A DNA stretch of 39,012 nt from a virus. Numbering within the stretch: position 1 is the stretch's first letter; each line of letters starts with the position of its first letter. The stretch spans positions 1-39,012 of IMG/VR virus record IMGVR_UViG_3300025652_000187; one strand, written 5' to 3'. This document shows positions 28,242-36,987 of the stretch, one piece after another. The position numbers and the translations under genes are program-made. The notes under the pieces were generated by a model. It made no database searches. It was given only the letters and a program-made list of their open reading frames with translations, and had not been told where the DNA came from.

Positions 28242-31127
28242 CTACTGAACAGTGACGGTGACTGTGGCCGGTGTAAAGTTACCAAAATAGTCAGTAACCC
28301 AGTACTTAAAAGTATCAACACCGATAAAATCAAAGTCTGGGTGATAAGTAACTGTTCCGTCCTTATTGTCGTATACTCGACCATTTGTCGGTTGGGTAAT
28401 ACCGTCAACTACAATCACATCAAAATCAGCATCAGAGTCATTAACTAGTAAGTCAACCACCACCTCAGTCTCTAACGTAGTAGTGATAGCATCATCAACG
28501 GCAATAGGCGCAACACTGTTTAGGTCAATAACGCCTTTATCAACTGCATCTCTGTAGGCGAAGAAAGGGCTACCTAATTGAACACTATCATCAATTTCAG
28601 CAACCGTCCCATACTTGTGAATCTCACCTGTCACACGATCACTGTAATAATCCTCAAGGATAAAGTACCTCTTCCCATCAGCCGCGGTGTAGTACCCGTC
28701 AGTTTCTAAGATTCTAACTATCTCTGACGATTTAGCACTATTGAGGTCATCACCTGCTGGAATCTCAATAACACCCAAGCTATCGGTTTTAGTCCCCTCC
28801 ATAGGTAATACCCTAGCGGTCGGGTCGCTATTAAGTCCTTCTTTGTAATTTAAGAAACTAGTAATGTTAAGCTCAAAACGAGCATCAACAATCCCATCAC
28901 CAGATAAGACTTGGTAAGCATCATTCACTTCCATATATTCTTGATCAACACTAGTCATTGTTGGGTTCACTACAAATATCCGCTTATACCTGTCGGCAGG
29001 AAGTCCAGGTGAATTGAATACATCCGTGATACGGAAACCATAAGCAAATCCATTAATTTTAGCATTGACAATGGTTACGTCACTTGCATTAGTGCCTACG
29101 TCGATACCTTTGTCAGGGTTAGAGTATTGAGCTGAGGGCCTACCGATCACATCAAAGTTTAACAATAGATAATGTGCCGTGTATGAGATATGGCCCCCGT
29201 TAATTACATTCCAAGCTGTAAAGTCCTTCAACACAGACCGAACATCATGTCCCTGATGTGCGTTTCTTTTCTCAACAAAAACTCCAAGCTTAGATGCAAA
29301 TGTTTCATTGTCGGAGAAGTGCAGGATAGGGACATCATCAACCGTGACTGATGAAGATAAGCCCACAGCCTCTGGTAAATCAAAGAAGGAAGAGTCAATT
29401 GGAATCACACCGTCTAAACCATTTTCTGGATCTTCAGCGCGGCCACGATGAAAATAAGCAAACCCGCTATTAACACTCGCTGCAATATTATTTCTAGCTT
29501 TCACCATACGACCTTCGAAATAAAAACCACTCCCGCTTCTACCGTTATCTAGTTCTGATGGGACGTTACAACATGATTTAGGTGTTCCCCAACCCATACC
29601 TTCAGCGTAGATTGCTATATTATTACTCCAACTACCAATTTCGTTACCTGTTTCAGCAACAAAACCAGAACCAAAAGTTTTATATGATGCGTTGTTATGG
29701 AGAATTGCGTTACCATCGTGATGGACATAACCCCAACCTGGAGAGCCAAACACAGCGTTACCAATAGCGATTGCTGGGTTACGTATATCTTCAAGACCTG
29801 GGCGGTGGAAGTGCATAGAGTAGCGACCCTTGACATTACTGTCTGGCATAATTGGGTCAAACTCATGGGGATTTTTAGCTGATATTGATTTATTCGTTCT
29901 ACCTAACTCTTTAAACTCAACGTAACGTACATCCACGTCGTCGTTGTGCATAAACATCATGTGACCACGGTGGTGTATCTGAGTAGATGCACCATTTTCA
30001 CTTTCAATAGATATGTTGCGTGTATGGTTTGCCACTGAAGTTTTTAAATCAGCCCTTGGTGTTCCATGGTCATACTGCAAGGCACTAGAGAACGTTACGA
30101 CATTACCGTTCACTTGCGTTATGGTTAACACCTCATCTTGAGGGGGTTGTGGAGAGGTCTGTACACCATCCCATCTGTGTCCATCATATATTGTCCCTGC
30201 TAAAACGATTGTATCTCCGACTTGCCAGTTTTGTGGTGCAAAAGCTAACGTTATCGAGTTATCGCCTATTTTGGGGTCAATAAGAACTTTCAAGTGGGTC
30301 GTCTTTTCTTGACCATGCATTCTTGTTGGGCCATGAGCAATTAAGCTACGACTGACTAAAGTTGTATCCCAAGTAGTATCAATATCACCGTTATCAGCAA
30401 TGATAAGATCAACGTTAACACCACTTTGTATTGGGTTTTCTTCTGTTCCGATAAGCAAAGTGCCAGTGGTATCCACAAACATAGTATCGAAAATCATCTT
30501 GGAGTCCACATCAGGAGAGAAAGTTAATACACCGTTAACAAGAACCAGAAATAAACGTGCATCAGAAACATTATCATAAGTGACAGTGATACCATCTTTA
30601 ATTAATACTTGTGCATTATCTCCAGGTACTTCACCCTCAGCCCAAGTGTTTGTATCAAACCAAGAGCCGTTATTGGTAGCTTGGTGTGTTACACTCTCAA
30701 GCAAAAATAAACTCAATACAGCAGCATGTTCATCATGCTTAGCAGTTCCAGAAGTATGTGGATTAGTTGGGTCCGGTGTTGGTGTAGGATCTGGGGTTGC
30801 AACAGGCGTTGGTGTCGGGGATGGTGTTGAAACAGGGTTTAATAGATAGTCGCAATGCTTACGCCATTGTGATGGGTTGCCAAAAACCGCACTATTGCAA
30901 GCAATAGAGTCATCCACTTGTAGGTAGAAGTAGTTATTACCAGACCCGTAGCGAACTAATGAGGGAGCAGGGACAATACAGACTTGCTCACCGCGTGAAC
31001 AGAAAACCCAATCCTCTTCAGGGGGAGTGGTCTGGGCATATGAGACACTAGTAACGGCAAGAATTGAAAAAGGAAGTAGCCAATAAAGGGCTTTGTTTAA
31101 AAATTGTCTGGTTCGGGGAGCTATCAT
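28242..31127 (-). CDS. Secreted-type G8/beta-helix protein with C-terminal Ig/cadherin-like domain (961 aa)
   Basis: A bacterial-style Sec signal peptide covers residues 1-31 (basic start, hydrophobic core LLPFSILAVTSV, cleavage at SYA-Q). A PTPTPVATPDPTPTPDPT linker lies near residues 103-122. A G8 domain follows (NGSWFDTNTWAEGEVPGDNA). From about residue 330 to 700 is a right-handed beta-helix as in CEMIP/TMEM2-type proteins, with many H and N residues (HHRGHMMFMHNDD, SMHFHRPG). Residues about 873-961 form a cadherin/Big_9-like fold (VAPIAVDDAI, VNDSDADFD, GTVTYHPD). It probably acts on or binds an extracellular polysaccharide. Signal peptides are not needed for virion proteins, so it looks acquired from a bacterium. 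Confidence 0.8.
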   Translation of the reverse strand: MIAPRTRQFLNKALYWLLPFSILAVTSVSYAQTTPPEEDWVFCSRGEQVCIVPAPSLVRYGSGNNYFYLQVDDSIACNSAVFGNPSQWRKHCDYLLNPVSTPSPTPTPVATPDPTPTPDPTNPHTSGTAKHDEHAAVLSLFLLESVTHQATNNGSWFDTNTWAEGEVPGDNAQVLIKDGITVTYDNVSDARLFLVLVNGVLTFSPDVDSKMIFDTMFVDTTGTLLIGTEENPIQSGVNVDLIIADNGDIDTTWDTTLVSRSLIAHGPTRMHGQEKTTHLKVLIDPKIGDNSITLAFAPQNWQVGDTIVLAGTIYDGHRWDGVQTSPQPPQDEVLTITQVNGNVVTFSSALQYDHGTPRADLKTSVANHTRNISIESENGASTQIHHRGHMMFMHNDDVDVRYVEFKELGRTNKSISAKNPHEFDPIMPDSNVKGRYSMHFHRPGLEDIRNPAIAIGNAVFGSPGWGYVHHDGNAILHNNASYKTFGSGFVAETGNEIGSWSNNIAIYAEGMGWGTPKSCCNVPSELDNGRSGSGFYFEGRMVKARNNIAASVNSGFAYFHRGRAEDPENGLDGVIPIDSSFFDLPEAVGLSSSVTVDDVPILHFSDNETFASKLGVFVEKRNAHQGHDVRSVLKDFTAWNVINGGHISYTAHYLLLNFDVIGRPSAQYSNPDKGIDVGTNASDVTIVNAKINGFAYGFRITDVFNSPGLPADRYKRIFVVNPTMTSVDQEYMEVNDAYQVLSGDGIVDARFELNITSFLNYKEGLNSDPTARVLPMEGTKTDSLGVIEIPAGDDLNSAKSSEIVRILETDGYYTAADGKRYFILEDYYSDRVTGEIHKYGTVAEIDDSVQLGSPFFAYRDAVDKGVIDLNSVAPIAVDDAITTTLETEVVVDLLVNDSDADFDVIVVDGITQPTNGRVYDNKDGTVTYHPDFDFIGVDTFKYWVTDYFGNFTPATVTVTVQ

Positions 31128-31230
31128 GGATATAAGTTTCCGTGTGTTTGGTAATAAACTAGGTATCTATATTAATAGCGAGCTGTTAACAGGCTACCTG
31201 ATCTCGGGTCTTAGGTGGTGTTTAGTTACC

Positions 31231-31250
31231 GGCCATTGTTGTTTCTCTTG
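31231..31250 (-). repeat. Adhesin-locus repeat B: relic of a fibre gene start
   Basis: On the minus strand AGAGAAACAACA is followed by ATG GCC GGT AAC TAA (31236 down to 31222). The same SD-start context (AGAGAAACAATAATGGCC) opens the fibre gene at 28168; 19 of 20 bases match across 31231-31250 and 28163-28182. Only four codons survive here. It lies in the gap between the G8 gene and the SPRY-like gene. The rest of that gap (31128-31312) shows no gene. Confidence 0.6.
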
Positions 31251-31312
31251 TTATGTTCCATTATATCCAGCAGGTATAGCGTAGTTAACTAGTGGGTCTT
31301 GCCAAGGTACAC

Positions 31313-31981
31313 TTAAGAAAATCCGGTAGGAGGCCCATATTGCCAACTCCCAGGCTGAGTTAGTGTTACCCGCCTTTTACCAAGCTCTGCTGTTTGTGCC
31401 ATGCTAACTGCAATATAGTATTCACTGTTATTATTCACAAAATTACCAGGAGCTTTCATGTTGTAACCACCCGTCCCAGTAGAGGGGTCGCCACCAAAAT
31501 GGCCACCCCAATTTTCATTTACCCCGAACCACACCCAATCAATGCTAGTATCTATTGCTATTTTAATAACGTCACCAGCTACTATGACGTTGGGTGGGAA
31601 TATTTGCCAACCAGTACCACCGTTTGGTTGAAAATCAGCCCTGTTTACGAACGCCCACCTGGACGTGTAAAGATCGGAGTGGGTTCCAGAAGGCGTACTT
31701 AGAGCATCCAAAGAAGGTAAGTAACCATGAATCCCAAAATAGACATATTGCTCCGTAGAGGGTGGTGATGTTATTAAATTAAGATCCACTTTCATTTCAA
31801 AGTAGTACTTACCTGTAGGTATCTTACCTGAGCTTCTAAGCCTTCCTAAATTAGTAGCCGAAGAAGCCTCTACAGTGGTTCCATTATTAGTTAAAGAGTA
31901 ACCAGTTGCCACAGAAGTTGGTACTAGCCTTCGGAATGCTGGAAGCAATTCCCCACCCATACAACCAGAAAATATATGCAT
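31313..31981 (-). CDS. SPRY-like adhesin (222 aa)
   Basis: ATG at 31981 lies one base after the o-spanin stop, suggesting coupled translation; the upstream start at 32074 would run through the o-spanin gene. GKYYFEMKVDL, then QYVYFGIHGYLPS, GDVIKIAIDTSIDWVWFGVN and a final YYIAVSMAQTAE form the strand order of SPRY/B30.2-like lectin folds used by phage fibres. It probably binds a host surface sugar or protein. The start is duplicated at 27717. Confidence 0.65.
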   Translation of the reverse strand: MHIFSGCMGGELLPAFRRLVPTSVATGYSLTNNGTTVEASSATNLGRLRSSGKIPTGKYYFEMKVDLNLITSPPSTEQYVYFGIHGYLPSLDALSTPSGTHSDLYTSRWAFVNRADFQPNGGTGWQIFPPNVIVAGDVIKIAIDTSIDWVWFGVNENWGGHFGGDPSTGTGGYNMKAPGNFVNNNSEYYIAVSMAQTAELGKRRVTLTQPGSWQYGPPTGFS

Positions 31982-31982
31982 A
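31949..31982 (-). repeat. Adhesin-locus direct repeat A, copy 2
   Basis: This is the 5' end of the SPRY-like gene and the base before it. It matches 27685-27718 over TATGCATATATTTTC, GGTTGT and TGGGTG with a few substitutions. The intact gene follows here, whereas copy 1 is truncated. Confidence 0.7.
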
Positions 31983-32294
31983 CTAATTAACCCTGTCTTC
32001 CTGTTTATCGTTATACCACTCAACCCAGCTATTATGCATGTAAAAGCACTCCTTGAACCTGTTATGGTTCTCAATGTTAGTTTTGGCCAGTGCCTCCATG
32101 GTTGGTGCTTCTATTCCAACCTCTTCCTCACATAGTCCTAAGAACCCTGGAGGAGTGTATTGTTCTATCAGTTTTATCTTTTCCCGTATAACTTCAACTT
32201 GCTCAGGGAGTGGGGTTTGAATAGAGTTGCTTGTACAACTGGTAATAGCTATCACTAAGGTCAGTGCAAGTAGTGGTTTTGTTAAGGGCTTCAT
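31983..32294 (-). CDS. Outer-membrane spanin lipoprotein (103 aa)
   Basis: MKPLTKPLLALTLVIAITSC ends in lipobox I-T-S-C20, so it is lipid-anchored to the outer membrane. A proline-containing periplasmic segment follows. It starts inside the 3' end of the i-spanin gene (92-nt overlap), the classic two-gene spanin arrangement. With the i-spanin it would fuse inner and outer membranes at the last stage of lysis. Confidence 0.75.
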   Translation of the reverse strand: MKPLTKPLLALTLVIAITSCTSNSIQTPLPEQVEVIREKIKLIEQYTPPGFLGLCEEEVGIEAPTMEALAKTNIENHNRFKECFYMHNSWVEWYNDKQEDRVN

Positions 32295-32574
32295 CTAATG
32301 CTTCCTGTAGGGATATTTTGCTTTTATTTATGTCATTGTACTTCTGGTCTAGTTGCCTGATCTTCTCCATACCTTTCTGCTGCACTTCCATAGCAGCTTG
32401 AAGTTCTTCATTAGCCCTGGTAAGCGACTCTTCAAGCTTTATGTCGAAGGCTGTCTTGTACTTTAGCTCCATCTCTGAAGTGGCTGAAGAGTGGCCGACA
32501 TTATACGTGTAATAATAAGAGTAGGAGAAGAGGGCGGCTATTACGAGATAACCGTAATATTTTAATGGTATCAT
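32203..32574 (-). CDS. Inner-membrane spanin (123 aa)
   Basis: An N-terminal helix (YYGYLVIAALFSYSYYYTYN) anchors it in the inner membrane. Residues 35-105 are a long coiled coil (LEESLTRANEELQAAMEVQQ). The C-terminus reaches the o-spanin. It overlaps the holin candidate by 1 nt and the o-spanin by 92 nt. The pair confirms a Gram-negative host. Confidence 0.75.
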   Translation of the reverse strand: MIPLKYYGYLVIAALFSYSYYYTYNVGHSSATSEMELKYKTAFDIKLEESLTRANEELQAAMEVQQKGMEKIRQLDQKYNDINKSKISLQEALDEALNKTTTCTDLSDSYYQLYKQLYSNPTP

Positions 32575-32843
32575 TACTTTATTCCTCTTTTACCTATCAT
32601 ATCAGCTACACTATTACTCATGTACCCAACAATAAAAGCTGTTGATGCTGAAAGCTGTGCTGTGTCTTGTAAGTATATAAAACCAACAACACAACCAAGG
32701 ACACTAATAAGTGATTGGTAAGGGTTTCCCATCCAGTACTGAATAGGAGTTGGCCGCTTCTTAGTCTCTATTGATATCCTTATCATATCTTTCATAAAGT
32801 GTATCAATAGACCGGCTACTGCCATAATTATAAGACTAGTCAT
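32574..32843 (-). CDS. Holin candidate (89 aa)
   Basis: Apolar helices cover residues 1-17 (SLIIMAVAGLLIHF) and about 45-62 (ISVLGCVVGFIYL), and a third weak one 70-84 (STAFIVGYMSNSVADM). The basic loop ISIETKKRPTPIQYW lies between. The ending ADMIGKRGIK is of a kind I recall in phage holin-type proteins. Position directly before the spanins supports a holin that would permeabilise the inner membrane. It overlaps its neighbours by 8 and 1 nt. Confidence 0.65.
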   Translation of the reverse strand: MTSLIIMAVAGLLIHFMKDMIRISIETKKRPTPIQYWMGNPYQSLISVLGCVVGFIYLQDTAQLSASTAFIVGYMSNSVADMIGKRGIK

Positions 32844-33360
32844 TTTCTCGCCTACCTTCTGATTTAAGTTGGCCCTTGATTAAACTCAGGTCGTTGCTTA
32901 GTTGTCTCATTATATCTGATAACTGATTCAACCCTGTCCAAACTTCCCTTGTTATCTCTGTTGCAGTCTCTTTCAACTCCTTGTTTATGTCCTTGGTGAC
33001 TTCCCTCACCTCTCGTTCCAATAGTTTCAAACTATCTTCTATAGGGCGTACACGATCCGTTAGTAGAGACTTAACCTCTTCCTTTGTAATCTGCTGGTGT
33101 TCAAGGTATCTTACCCTTTTTTCAATATCCTTGTACTCCTCTTGGATACTCTTTATCCTGTCCTCTGCCCTAGCCTCAAGTTCAGATAAAGATTTCTCAG
33201 AGCCCTTATGCACATTCTCAATTGCATCTGAAAATAGTTGTCGCTCCTCTTTTACTTGCTTTTCTCGCCTATTTACATTAAATATAACATAAGTCAAAAG
33301 TAGACCTATTACACTCGCTATAACACTTACATATGCCAGCACTACTGATTGAACATCCAT
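32836..33360 (-). CDS. Membrane-anchored coiled-coil protein (174 aa)
   Basis: Residues 5-27 (VVLAYVSVIASVIGLLLTYV) form one membrane helix; the remainder is a long charged coiled coil (EKSLSELEARAEDRIKSIQE, then REVREVTKDINKELKETATE). It lies between the gp53-like fibre and the holin candidate. It may be a lysis regulator, antiholin or second spanin-like component; none of these is shown by motif. It overlaps both neighbours by 1-8 nt. Confidence 0.6.
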   Translation of the reverse strand: MDVQSVVLAYVSVIASVIGLLLTYVIFNVNRREKQVKEERQLFSDAIENVHKGSEKSLSELEARAEDRIKSIQEEYKDIEKRVRYLEHQQITKEEVKSLLTDRVRPIEDSLKLLEREVREVTKDINKELKETATEITREVWTGLNQLSDIMRQLSNDLSLIKGQLKSEGRREND

Positions 33361-34025
33361 TAATATTTCCCTATGGCTATCCAGTTTGCTCTGACAGTAT
33401 CCGAACCAGAACGGCTAGTTCTTATTGTACTGGCTTTGAATTGACTTAAACTGACATACCATGGGCGTACATCAAGTTCGACATTAAAATAAGGTGTCGA
33501 ATTACCTGTAGCACCACTCCAACCATCCCTCTTGCACTGCGGGGTTACTATTAGTATAGGCTCATTGGCATTGGTAAGTCCACTAGCAAATGCTACCGGA
33601 AATGTAGTAACAATATCCCTACTCTCAGTGTAGTAATCAGTTACACCAAACTGTATCATTATACGATTTAAGCCAAATATGAAGGTGGGGAACTGTATAT
33701 AGTTTTTAGATGATGTTGTGAGTACACTAGATGTAAATGTACCATTAGGTAGCCTAGCATTAGGTGTTGTTCCACTAGCCAGATTACTAGCGTTAACGAA
33801 GTAGTCTGAGCTATTTCCTTGAAGAAAGTTTGCATTCAATCCGCTAGAGTTTGTGTCTAAAGTTTGCACCATAGCCATAATATCGGCAGCAGTTATGCCG
33901 CTCCTTATGAGGGTTCCTAATTGGTCTATAGTTGCCCTGTAGTCTGTAGTACCTTGCTTAGTAGCTATTAGATCAGTAGTTACCAATCCTGGTGTTGCTG
34001 GTAATTCACTTATTTGCTTAGTCAC
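33360..34025 (-). CDS. Tail fibre with gp53-like C-terminus (221 aa)
   Basis: The N-terminus MTKQISELPATPGLVTTDLI is an anchor-like motif shared with the protein at 27719. The middle has SGLNANFLQGNSSDYFVNAS and ARLPNGTF, typical fibre repeats. The C-terminus (IQFPTFIFGLNRIMIQFGVT, then TTFPVAFASGLTNANEPI, final WIAIGKY) matches the gp53-like receptor-binding domain of phage fibres. It probably binds the host cell surface. Confidence 0.75.
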   Translation of the reverse strand: MTKQISELPATPGLVTTDLIATKQGTTDYRATIDQLGTLIRSGITAADIMAMVQTLDTNSSGLNANFLQGNSSDYFVNASNLASGTTPNARLPNGTFTSSVLTTSSKNYIQFPTFIFGLNRIMIQFGVTDYYTESRDIVTTFPVAFASGLTNANEPILIVTPQCKRDGWSGATGNSTPYFNVELDVRPWYVSLSQFKASTIRTSRSGSDTVRANWIAIGKY

Positions 34026-34378
34026 TACACTGTCCTTTCAAATACTTGGTAAGTTTGGCCTGCTATGGTGTCAGTTCCCCGATCTACCCATGTGTTGTTG
34101 AACCTAGCTTCAACAGTCGCCAGAGATGTACCTGCAACAAATAACTTTACATCACCAACCTCACCCTCGTGGGTGTAGGTTAACCATATACCTAATGCAT
34201 TTATGATGTAGTTATAATATTGTCTAGCGAGTGGGGCTCTGGCCCTGAACCCGCTAGTCTTTGCACTTGTTGAGGGCTCTGCCTTGTTAGTAACAAGAAC
34301 AGACTCGCCTAAGTTGTTACTGACGTATTCGGCCACAGTACCCGTGGCCCAGTTATAATCTTCTACTGGTTTGGTCAT
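34025..34378 (-). CDS. Small tail-associated protein (117 aa)
   Basis: It lies between a DUF2612-like protein and the fibre, overlapping both by 1 nt. The sequence has FRARAPLARQYYNYIINALG, helical and basic, then a beta-rich C-terminus (LFVAGTSLATVEARFNNTWV). It may be a fibre adaptor or chaperone. No family recognised. Confidence 0.6.
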   Translation of the reverse strand: MTKPVEDYNWATGTVAEYVSNNLGESVLVTNKAEPSTSAKTSGFRARAPLARQYYNYIINALGIWLTYTHEGEVGDVKLFVAGTSLATVEARFNNTWVDRGTDTIAGQTYQVFERTV

Positions 34379-35145
34379 TAGCTTATCTCTGTGACTATTA
34401 TTCTATTGTTGTTGTTATCTACTACAAAGTTCCCATAACTGTCAAGCAGATATGAGTTGTACGTAGAGTAACCTATTACTACTAGTTCAGCCATTGGTGT
34501 CCACTCAGTGTCAAACAACTCAGCCATCTCGTCTCCAGATGTAACTAACACTTCTCCCAGAGGAGCGCTGATTGTAAGTAAATGAGTGACAGCATCAACC
34601 ACCACTTCGTAGTCGTCTCCACCACCGGTTACTAGCGTATTGTCTATAGTGACTACTTCACTAGGCACCATGGAGTCGAACTGGTTATCTACTAGAAGCC
34701 TTACGTGAACACCCACTGGAGCTATTCTTCGTATTTCCTTTATTAAGCTGTTGTTAAACCCATCCCCAGCCACGGCGTAGACAGTTGCTGGGAAGTACTC
34801 ATAAAAGGTAACGTAAGTTGTTCTACAGAGCGTCCTCATACCAGATAGAAATTTCTCAGTTGTGCCGTCAGCTCCTTCCAATAAACCTCTGGCTAGGATT
34901 CCTAACCTGTACTCAGAGTCTACTCTACCCTCCCTATACACCCCTAACCATTCTCCGACTATATCTAACATAACACCAGAGGCTGTGGATACTCCGTTAG
35001 CAGCCATAAATCCTTGCAGGTCGTCTTCTAGTCCCTGCACTGGTTGTAACCAACTTGATAATATCTCTCTGACTACAGGGGAGCTGTCAAACTCACTGAG
35101 CATAAGAGCTTTTGCTGTTTCCGTATGGTCTACTGTAGTCACCAT
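34378..35145 (-). CDS. DUF2612-like tail/baseplate protein (255 aa)
   Basis: The N-terminal half has LSSWLQPVQGLEDDLQGFMA, VMLDIVGEWLGVYREGR, then YRLGILARGLLEGADGTTEK, a pattern of the DUF2612 / P2 gpI-like baseplate wedge proteins (long helices then Y-R-x-x-L...G-T). The C-terminal half is beta-rich and acidic (about residues 155-255) and ends in NNNNRIIVTEIS. It is next to baseplate J, consistent with a wedge or tail-fibre hub role. Confidence 0.65.
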   Translation of the reverse strand: MVTTVDHTETAKALMLSEFDSSPVVREILSSWLQPVQGLEDDLQGFMAANGVSTASGVMLDIVGEWLGVYREGRVDSEYRLGILARGLLEGADGTTEKFLSGMRTLCRTTYVTFYEYFPATVYAVAGDGFNNSLIKEIRRIAPVGVHVRLLVDNQFDSMVPSEVVTIDNTLVTGGGDDYEVVVDAVTHLLTISAPLGEVLVTSGDEMAELFDTEWTPMAELVVIGYSTYNSYLLDSYGNFVVDNNNNRIIVTEIS

Positions 35146-35147
35146 AA

Positions 35148-36599
35148 TTAAACCTCAGCTATATATACGTCTATCGTTTCTATAAAGGCATACTCAGCAG
35201 CAGCAATTGCTATTGGTGTAGTTACCCAACTCCCACCACCAGGGGCGTCACCTGATGTGGCTATCACCTGAACTTCTACCGTTATCTGCTCCATACCCTC
35301 AGCGGCTGTGTAGATTGGGCCATACATTCTTGATGGTATAACGTCTTTACCTAGTGGTAGTGAGGTTATGTGGTTAACCACAGCAGCTACTACTAAATCC
35401 TCACCGTTGGTTGGGAATATTTCTTCACTATATAGGGTGTACGTTATGTTGACAGCGAAGCTTATCTTAGCTGGTCTGCTGTAGTCAATCGACCTAGAGA
35501 CATTAGATGAATCCGTTATGACTGTCGTCGTGTTCCCGAACAATTCTATACCTATGGGCTTAGTGTTCCAGATTGATGTGGCTACATCATCATCTGTCCC
35601 ACCAACAACCAAACACTCGTAACTATGTATAGGACGTCCATCACCATCTACGGGAGAGGTGTCTGTATTCTCTACAACGTCCACCACACTAACACCTGGA
35701 ACAGCCTCTAAGGCACCTTTAACGCTAAGGAGTGTACCTGTGCACCCGTCATTACTACCCTCTTGTATCCTTACCCGAAGTTCAGCGTCAGTCTCTAACG
35801 CTACACCGAACGTATAGTCGGAGTCGTTATTGGTTTCTATTAAACCAACAACAGGAGTTTGAACAGAATCCATAGTGTTGGCTGGTAAGCTTAGTGCTCC
35901 GAGCCCGACAGATTCTGCATAGAAATACACCTTAACTTCTGTGATATCTAGTAATGACGTTGCAATACTTACTGACAGCTCTGTATCTACATCAGCAATT
36001 AATTCTATGTAAGTGGCTTCTTCTACGTATGTAAAAGTCCTAGTAACGTCTGCATCTATTTCTGCTAATATGCCAGCTATAATCTCAGCTTCCGTAGCAC
36101 TTGCATCTGAGACGTAAGTATAACCTACAGAATTTATAGTTATAGTGTAGCTGGTTGAGTCACTGACAACTTTAACAACAAACCGGACACTATTACACTC
36201 TGTGGCATCGCCTGTTATAGCTGCTGTGTTAACCGCTGTACTAGATAACGTTGATGATTTAAACACTGTCCCAGAAGGGACTACTCTACCTTCCTCTAAC
36301 CACACGTATTGAGTGGATGTTGACGATGGTAGTGCGGGCTGTCTATATACGCCCCGCAATAAACCAAGCTCCTCTAGGTGTCTCCCCTCAGCTCTTGAGA
36401 GTTTAACACTGTCAAATGCAGCTTCAATAAGATCTGCTAGGGAGGCTGCTTGGAGGGAGTATACAGAGTTTAATTGGTGGATTAGTTTGTTATTTTGGTA
36501 CTTAAACTTCTTAGCTACATTAGCTATTTGATAGTCTTGTATGTTCGCTATTATTTCAGGAGAGCGAGGAACCACTAAACCGTTTTCATCAAAAGCCAT
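35148..36599 (-). CDS. Baseplate J-like wedge protein (483 aa)
   Basis: The order gp25-like, then J-like, matches contractile phage baseplates. The sequence shows SLADLIEAAFDSVKLSRAEG, EELGLLRGVYRQPA and WLEEGRVVPSGTVFKSSTL, followed by ELRVRIQEGSNDGCTGTLLS, typical of P2 gpJ/Mu gp47 proteins. It would form baseplate wedges joining the tail tube to the fibres. No truncation is seen; the size is normal for the family. Confidence 0.85.
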   Translation of the reverse strand: MAFDENGLVVPRSPEIIANIQDYQIANVAKKFKYQNNKLIHQLNSVYSLQAASLADLIEAAFDSVKLSRAEGRHLEELGLLRGVYRQPALPSSTSTQYVWLEEGRVVPSGTVFKSSTLSSTAVNTAAITGDATECNSVRFVVKVVSDSTSYTITINSVGYTYVSDASATEAEIIAGILAEIDADVTRTFTYVEEATYIELIADVDTELSVSIATSLLDITEVKVYFYAESVGLGALSLPANTMDSVQTPVVGLIETNNDSDYTFGVALETDAELRVRIQEGSNDGCTGTLLSVKGALEAVPGVSVVDVVENTDTSPVDGDGRPIHSYECLVVGGTDDDVATSIWNTKPIGIELFGNTTTVITDSSNVSRSIDYSRPAKISFAVNITYTLYSEEIFPTNGEDLVVAAVVNHITSLPLGKDVIPSRMYGPIYTAAEGMEQITVEVQVIATSGDAPGGGSWVTTPIAIAAAEYAFIETIDVYIAEV

Positions 36600-36976
36600 T
36601 AGGAAACCTCTTCACTGATTGTTATAGACCCATCTAGAATTTCCAACTTAGTATCAATTGTAATCTTACCTGTAAACTGGTCTAGTGTGCTGGTGTACGA
36701 GATTATTGAAAGTATCTCTTCATTTGACAGTATTGCCTCTCTGATGTATGAATCAAATACAGCTTTGGGTGTTTTACCTAAAATGGCGACACTGTTGTTG
36801 TCGTTCTCCACCCAGGGAACCCCATAGTTTATATCTTTAAACCACTCACCCCTGAACGCCCTCATAGTCATAACAACAGCTTGCCTAGCTAGGAGGGCAT
36901 TAGTGTCTATAAAGACCAGATCCCCGTCCTCTATGGCTAAGTCCCAAGTATCATAATCTAAATATAAATCACTCAT
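36599..36976 (-). CDS. gp25-like baseplate wedge protein (125 aa)
   Basis: DTWDLAIEDGDLVFIDTNAL, then RQAVVMTMRAFRGEWFKDIN and GVPWVENDNNSVAILGK, is the GP25/gpW-type pattern (GD, then R/Q...L...GEWF-D, then G-x-P-W). This small protein starts baseplate assembly and belongs to the sheath-docking region of contractile tails. It overlaps the J-like gene by 1 nt. Confidence 0.8.
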   Translation of the reverse strand: MSDLYLDYDTWDLAIEDGDLVFIDTNALLARQAVVMTMRAFRGEWFKDINYGVPWVENDNNSVAILGKTPKAVFDSYIREAILSNEEILSIISYTSTLDQFTGKITIDTKLEILDGSITISEEVS

Positions 36977-36987
36977 TAATTAATGCC

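Noticed and set aside
30768-30830. Tandem DNA repeat in the Pro-Thr linker of the G8 gene as a CRISPR or phase-variable array
   Set aside because: The period is short and explained by the low-complexity PTPT/PDPT codons of a linker.
31093-31284. 63-aa rightward ORF upstream of the G8 gene
   Set aside because: No SD, opposite to all neighbours, and overlaps the G8 signal peptide and repeat relic.
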